Assembly (NCBI GenBank): GCA_020632475.1
Contig: JACKFM010000002.1
Span: 52,501-116,500, forward strand
Direction of reading: 5' to 3'
DNA: 64,000 nucleotides
Source: Candidatus Omnitrophota bacterium
GTDB taxonomy: Bacteria > Omnitrophota > Omnitrophia > Omnitrophales > Aquincolibacteriaceae
The position numbers and the translations under genes were made by a program. Under the pieces are notes generated by a model. It was not told the origin of the DNA, did no database searches, and saw only the letters and a program-made list of their open reading frames with translations. Positions 60,399-64,000 of the stretch are shown one piece after another (within the stretch, counting starts at the first letter, position 1; each line of letters begins with the position of its first letter).

Positions 60399-61250
60399 TT
60401 AAACCTCACCTTCCTGGTTTGTGCCTTGCGGCTGAGAAGTGGTCTCCTGCATCACTTTTTCTTGAGGCGCATTTTGATCAAATTGACCAAACCGGTTTAG
60501 AAACTCCTTGGTCACTTGCTGATAAGCTATCGTCCCGCGATTATGCGTATCATAAACCACCGCCGGCTGACCAAAGCTGGGCGCTTCCGATATTTTGACC
60601 GCCCTTGGGATAATGGTCCCAAAAACCTTATCTTTAAAATAGTTTCTAACCTCTTCGATTACCTGCTGGGTTAAATTGGTTCTTAAATCCGCCATCGTCA
60701 TCAACACGCCGCCCACTTCCAGCTCCTGATTAAGATTCTGCTTCACTAGCTGAAAGGTATTCAGCAACTGCCCCAAACCCTCGAGGGCATAGTACTCACA
60801 TTGCAATGGAATAATTATATAATCACTTGCTGTTAAACAGTTTATAGTTATCAATCCAAGCGATGGAGGACAGTCAATAAAAATAAAATCGTATTGATTC
60901 TTCAGCTTTTCAAGCTCACCCTTAAGAATAAATTCACGCCTGTCCTGATCTACAAGATCCAATTCTGCACCGGAAAGGTCCGCGCACGAGGCAATTAAAT
61001 CCACATTTTTTTGTACGGTTTTTTTAATCAGCTGGGAAGGGTCAGAGTTATCCACAAAAAGTTGATAAGCTGTGAATTCTAAGGCTGGTTTTTCTTCACC
61101 TAGACCGCTTGTCGAATTTGCCTGGGAGTCCATGTCAATGACCAGAACCTTGTAGCCCTTCATTCCAAGCAAAGTGGCCATGTTGATCGTGGAGGTGGTT
61201 TTTCCAACCCCTCCTTTTTGATTACAAAATGAAAAAATGGCGTGTCTCAT
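60399..61250 (-). CDS. parA: Chromosome partitioning ATPase ParA (Soj)
   Basis: A 283-residue deviant Walker ATPase that drives origin segregation. It has FSFCNQKGGVGKTTSTINMA, LVIDMDSQANSTSGLG and FIFIDCPPSLGLITINCL. The ATG at 61250 has GGAGGG just upstream and fits the family length. A longer ORF to 61319 reads through a parS site (its MFHVKH start) and is rejected. Confidence 0.96.
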   Translation of the reverse strand: MRHAIFSFCNQKGGVGKTTSTINMATLLGMKGYKVLVIDMDSQANSTSGLGEEKPALEFTAYQLFVDNSDPSQLIKKTVQKNVDLIASCADLSGAELDLVDQDRREFILKGELEKLKNQYDFIFIDCPPSLGLITINCLTASDYIIIPLQCEYYALEGLGQLLNTFQLVKQNLNQELEVGGVLMTMADLRTNLTQQVIEEVRNYFKDKVFGTIIPRAVKISEAPSFGQPAVVYDTHNRGTIAYQQVTKEFLNRFGQFDQNAPQEKVMQETTSQPQGTNQEGEV

Positions 61251-61302
61251 GAAACCCTCCGTATATGATAAGAAAATACCGTGTAGCCTGGGGCCAGGCG
61301 AA

Positions 61303-61318
61303 TGTTTCACGTGAAACA
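61303..61318. promoter_or_regulatory. parS: parS site 1
   Basis: TGTTTCACGTGAAACA, a perfect match to the 16-bp parS consensus, lies 53 bp upstream of the parA start codon. It is a ParB loading site and probably also controls the parAB operon. Found near the origin in most bacteria. Confidence 0.95.
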
Positions 61319-61460
61319 TTAAATTGAGCGGAAATTAGATCCAAGTCGGTATTATGGCATAAAAATTAAATAAATCAAGCGTTTGTTTAGAGATGTATTA
61401 TTATCTTTAACTTATTTAAAATAATATAGATGTGAATTTGTTTTTATATGTTTAGCCCCA

Positions 61461-61476
61461 TGTTTCACGTGAAACA
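61461..61476. promoter_or_regulatory. parS: parS site 2
   Basis: A second identical TGTTTCACGTGAAACA in the 362-bp parA-mnmG gap, 142 bp from the first. The rest of the gap (61319-61612) is AT-rich and holds no gene I can support. Confidence 0.95.
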
Positions 61477-61612
61477 TATGCGCAAATAACCGCTACAAAT
61501 GGTCACAGATATAGTTTACTAAATAGTGTTACTTATACTATGCAGCATGAATGGGCGGTGGTTGAGCGGAGTCCCAGGAAAATTTTTTAACGCCTTTGCC
61601 AGAGGGGTGAAT

Positions 61613-63424
61613 TTATTTTTCGGCCAGCATGCGCTGGACATGAACAGATATCACCGAAAGATCACAGGCGGATATTCCGGGAATACGGGAGGCCTGGCCC
61701 AATGAAACCGGACGGATTTTGGCCAGTTTTTCTTGAGCTTCTTTGCTAATACCGCGAACCAGGGAATAGTCTATTTGCTCCGGTATTTTTTTATGTTCAA
61801 CCTTTTTGAATTTTTTAATTTCTAATATCTGGCGGGCAATGTAGCCTTCGTACTTGACCTCTATTTCCACTTTTTGGCGGTCGCGGTCGGTTAATTTTGA
61901 TGAGTGTAACTTATTTGATATCAAATAGTTATAATCTATTTCAGGTCGCTTCAAATACTTTTCTAGCGTTGTGTTTTTATAGGACGTTTTCTTTAGGGTT
62001 TTAATCTCCCGGCGAACATCATCATGCCTTTTGAGCATCTGTTCATAGAATAGCGCCTCGATCAAGCCAAATTCATGGCCATATTTCATCAATCTTTCAT
62101 CTGCATTATCCTGCCTGAGCAAAAGTCTGAATTCTGCTCTCGATGTAAACATGCGGTAAGGTTCATTTGTTCCGCGTGTCACCAAATCATCAATCAAGAC
62201 ACCGATGTAGGCTTCAGAGCGGTCAAGAACAAACTCTGCTTTTCCTTGAAGTTTACGAATCACATTCAGACCGGCCATCAGGCCTTGGGCAGCGGCCTCT
62301 TCATAGCCAGATGTACAGTTAATTTGTCCGGCTAAAAAAAGATTCTCGATTTTTTTGGTCTCAAGCGAATGTTTGAGCTGTGTGGGCATAAAACAATCGT
62401 ATTCAATCGCATAACCCCACCGCACAATCTTTGCCTCTTCAAGCCCCGGAATCGTGTGAATAAATTCTTCCTGAATTTCTTTCGGCAGGCTTGTTGACAT
62501 TCCGTTGACATAAATCTCTTGGGTATCAACACCTTCGGGTTCGAGATAGATCTGGTGGCGCTCCTTGTCGGCAAATTTAACAACTTTATCTTCAATGGAT
62601 GGACAGTAGCGCGGTCCGGTGCCGACAATCCGTCCGGCGTAAAGAGGGGAGCGGTGCAAATTATCACGAATGATTTTGTGTGTTTTTTGATTGGTGTAGG
62701 TGATGTAACAGGGGTGTTGCGTAACATTCAGCTTTTCGGTTCTAAAAGAAAAGGGCTCAGGCGGATTATCTCCGGGTTGCAGCTCCAGAATATCCCAACA
62801 AATACTTTCACCGTCAAGACGCGGAGGTGTCCCTGTTTTAAAGCGCATGGATTGCAGCCCGTTTTGTCTCAACGATTCAGAAAGGCCGACCGCAGGCGGC
62901 TCATCACGGCGGCCTCCTTCATAATTGACTTCACCAATATGGATCAAGCCCTGTAAAAATGTTCCGGTCGTCAACACGACCGCTTCACTTCGAATCGTTT
63001 CTCCGTTCTTTGTCACAATGCCTTTGCACTTGCCATTCTGAACAATAATTTCGACTGCCTGACCTTGTTTAAGATCAATATTTCTTTCACCCGAAACTTT
63101 GCGGGTCATATAAAGAGAGTATTGCTTTTTATCCGCTTGTGCGCGTGGCGCCCATACGGCCGGACCTCTCGAGCGGTTCAGCATACGGAACTGAATGCCG
63201 GTTGCATCAATGGCAAGGCCCATCTCGCCGCCCATGGCATCAATTTCCCGAACCATGTGGCCTTTGGCAAGGCCTCCGATTGCCGGATTACAGGACATGC
63301 GCGCAACAGCTTCGGTATCCATCGTCAGCACGAGGACGCTATATCCTGCACGGGCAATCGCCAGGGCACATTCAACGCCCGCGTGTCCTGCGCCGACAAC
63401 AATCGTATCGTAATGGGGGTTCAT
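61613..63424 (-). CDS. mnmG: tRNA uridine-5-carboxymethylaminomethyl modification protein MnmG
   Basis: FAD protein that, with MnmE, modifies U34 of tRNA. 603 residues. N-terminal dinucleotide fold VVGAGHAGVECALAIARAGY, the SCNPAIGGLAKGHMVREIDA motif, RCPSIEDK-type segment reading PRYCPSIEDKVVKFADKERH, and a helical C-terminal domain. Complete. It lies between yidC and parA; mnmE and rsmG, frequent neighbours in this order, are not here. Confidence 0.96.
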   Translation of the reverse strand: MNPHYDTIVVGAGHAGVECALAIARAGYSVLVLTMDTEAVARMSCNPAIGGLAKGHMVREIDAMGGEMGLAIDATGIQFRMLNRSRGPAVWAPRAQADKKQYSLYMTRKVSGERNIDLKQGQAVEIIVQNGKCKGIVTKNGETIRSEAVVLTTGTFLQGLIHIGEVNYEGGRRDEPPAVGLSESLRQNGLQSMRFKTGTPPRLDGESICWDILELQPGDNPPEPFSFRTEKLNVTQHPCYITYTNQKTHKIIRDNLHRSPLYAGRIVGTGPRYCPSIEDKVVKFADKERHQIYLEPEGVDTQEIYVNGMSTSLPKEIQEEFIHTIPGLEEAKIVRWGYAIEYDCFMPTQLKHSLETKKIENLFLAGQINCTSGYEEAAAQGLMAGLNVIRKLQGKAEFVLDRSEAYIGVLIDDLVTRGTNEPYRMFTSRAEFRLLLRQDNADERLMKYGHEFGLIEALFYEQMLKRHDDVRREIKTLKKTSYKNTTLEKYLKRPEIDYNYLISNKLHSSKLTDRDRQKVEIEVKYEGYIARQILEIKKFKKVEHKKIPEQIDYSLVRGISKEAQEKLAKIRPVSLGQASRIPGISACDLSVISVHVQRMLAEK

Positions 63425-63509
63425 GACTTACTTCTGGTTGAATTGCAGATTTTGGGAAACGGTTTCTACAACTTATTCTTGCCGGTTTAAAAAGGAAGAT
63501 GCGTACTTT

Positions 63510-64000
63510 TTATTTTTCTTCCGTTTTCGTATCTCTGTGGATCACGGTATGATGGACAATCGACAATGCATTTTGAACAATCCAGTAAAGCACCAGCCCG
63601 GAAGGCATGTTGTAACAGATGAATCCAAAAAAGATCGGCATCAGAGCAAACACCTTTGCCTGTTCGTTTGAGGTGGAGGCCTGCGGCATAATCTTTTGAA
63701 AACCAAACTGTGATGCGGCCATCAAAATCGGTAAAACATTGAGCGCGGTCCAGCCTAAAACGGGAATTGTAAACGAAAAATGAATGAGCTGATCCGGCTG
63801 AGATAAATCTTTAATCCACCAGATAAAAGGGGCACCGTTTAATTCAATTGCTTCGGGCAAAATGCGAAACATGGCCAAGAGAATCGGCATTTGAATCAGC
63901 ATGGGCAGGCATCCGGCCATGGGATTAACCCGGTGCTTCTTAAAAAGCTCCATGGTTTCTTTTTGCAGTTTCTCGGGATTGTCTTTATAGCGTTCCTGAA
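63510..64000 (-). CDS. yidC: Membrane protein insertase YidC, C-terminal part (runs off window)
   Basis: The C-terminal 160 or so residues of YidC/Oxa1, which inserts proteins into the inner membrane. The reading frame continues to the window edge without a start (the in-frame codons at 63998 and down read QERYKDNPEKLQKETMELFK). It then has KHRVNPMAGCLPMLIQMPIL and membrane helices with FFGFICYNMPSGLVLYWIVQN. The apparent ATG at 63953 is internal. Confidence 0.93.
   Translation of the reverse strand, partial: QERYKDNPEKLQKETMELFKKHRVNPMAGCLPMLIQMPILLAMFRILPEAIELNGAPFIWWIKDLSQPDQLIHFSFTIPVLGWTALNVLPILMAASQFGFQKIMPQASTSNEQAKVFALMPIFFGFICYNMPSGLVLYWIVQNALSIVHHTVIHRDTKTEEK

Noticed and set aside
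61251..61319. Upstream extension of parA to a start at 61319
   Set aside because: The added residues are translated parS DNA; ATG 61250 has GGAGGG and fits the family.
61550..61612. tRNA-like stretch (GGTTGAGCGGAGTC)
   Set aside because: No acceptor stem or T-arm could be built around it.
63510..63953. Complete 147-aa YidC-like protein
   Set aside because: The frame continues upstream with YidC sequence to the window edge, so the ATG at 63953 is internal.

Overview
The window looks like chromosome from a Gram-negative (diderm) bacterium of moderate GC. Evidence includes lipoprotein and Sec signal peptides, an Omp85-type outer-membrane barrel, an L,D-transpeptidase and TatC. The gene complement (NTT-type carrier with HEAT-like tail, glycoamylase/GH94 glucan genes, FliA/FlgM-like pair, divergent Rnf genes) suggests an uncultured lineage such as Omnitrophota or another PVC-related group. 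That placement is a guess from gene content and was not checked by any search. Almost all genes are on the minus strand. The right end carries yidC-mnmG-parS-parA-parB, the usual neighbourhood of a replication origin, so the origin probably lies beyond 64,000 and the minus strand is probably transcribed co-directionally with replication.

Layout, left to right. 1-3.3 kb: glmS (partial) diverges from a HAMP membrane protein coupled to a secreted glycoamylase-domain protein. 3.4-5.7 kb: a FlgM-like gene with a sigma-28-like promoter, then fliA, a minimal MerR-type regulator and a secreted TPR protein. 5.9-10.7 kb: accA, L,D-transpeptidase, a DUF212 membrane protein, comM/yifB and bacteriohemerythrin. 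10.7-13.7 kb: a polytopic membrane protein, a methyltransferase and a JAMM peptidase. 13.8-19.7 kb: an envelope operon with an NTT-like carrier, a DUF5329-like lipoprotein, an Omp85-like barrel and an exported protein with kinase-like motifs. 19.7-30.9 kb: housekeeping (yraN, rnhB, rplS, trmD, rpsP, murA, prmC, prfA, rpmE type B, rho, coaE, polA). 31.3-38.0 kb: an Rnf-like set in the order C-(4xDsbA)-D-(35-aa peptide)-E-A, from which most cofactor motifs have been lost. 38-46.6 kb: mnmA and a biotin operon containing its own ketosynthase, ketoreductase and a degenerate GGDEF protein. 46.7-50.9 kb: sulfur carrier, thrC, cysK, cysH, cysC. 51-59.3 kb: tatC and a beta-glucan cluster (ROK regulator, glycoamylase-domain protein, GH94 phosphorylase, sugar-binding lipoprotein). 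59.5-64 kb: parB, parA, two parS sites, mnmG, yidC (partial).

Three things stand out as possibly undescribed. First, the 13.8-19.7 kb operon could deliver nucleotide to the periplasm for an exported kinase-like protein. Second, the reduced Rnf-like cluster lacks the FMN-threonine motif, the RnfA/E iron-sulfur cysteines and the RnfC glycine-rich loop; a tetra-DsbA gene lies inside it and a single-helix peptide sits where rnfG belongs. Third, a family of about 81-117 bp intergenic repeats bounded by CTAG is scattered through the window; it folds into one or two hairpins, twice supplies the stop codon of a neighbouring gene, and once creates a false N-terminal extension of cysH.

No tRNA, rRNA, CRISPR array, prophage or intact insertion sequence was recognised. 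All assignments come from reading motifs by eye; no database search, alignment or folding program was run.
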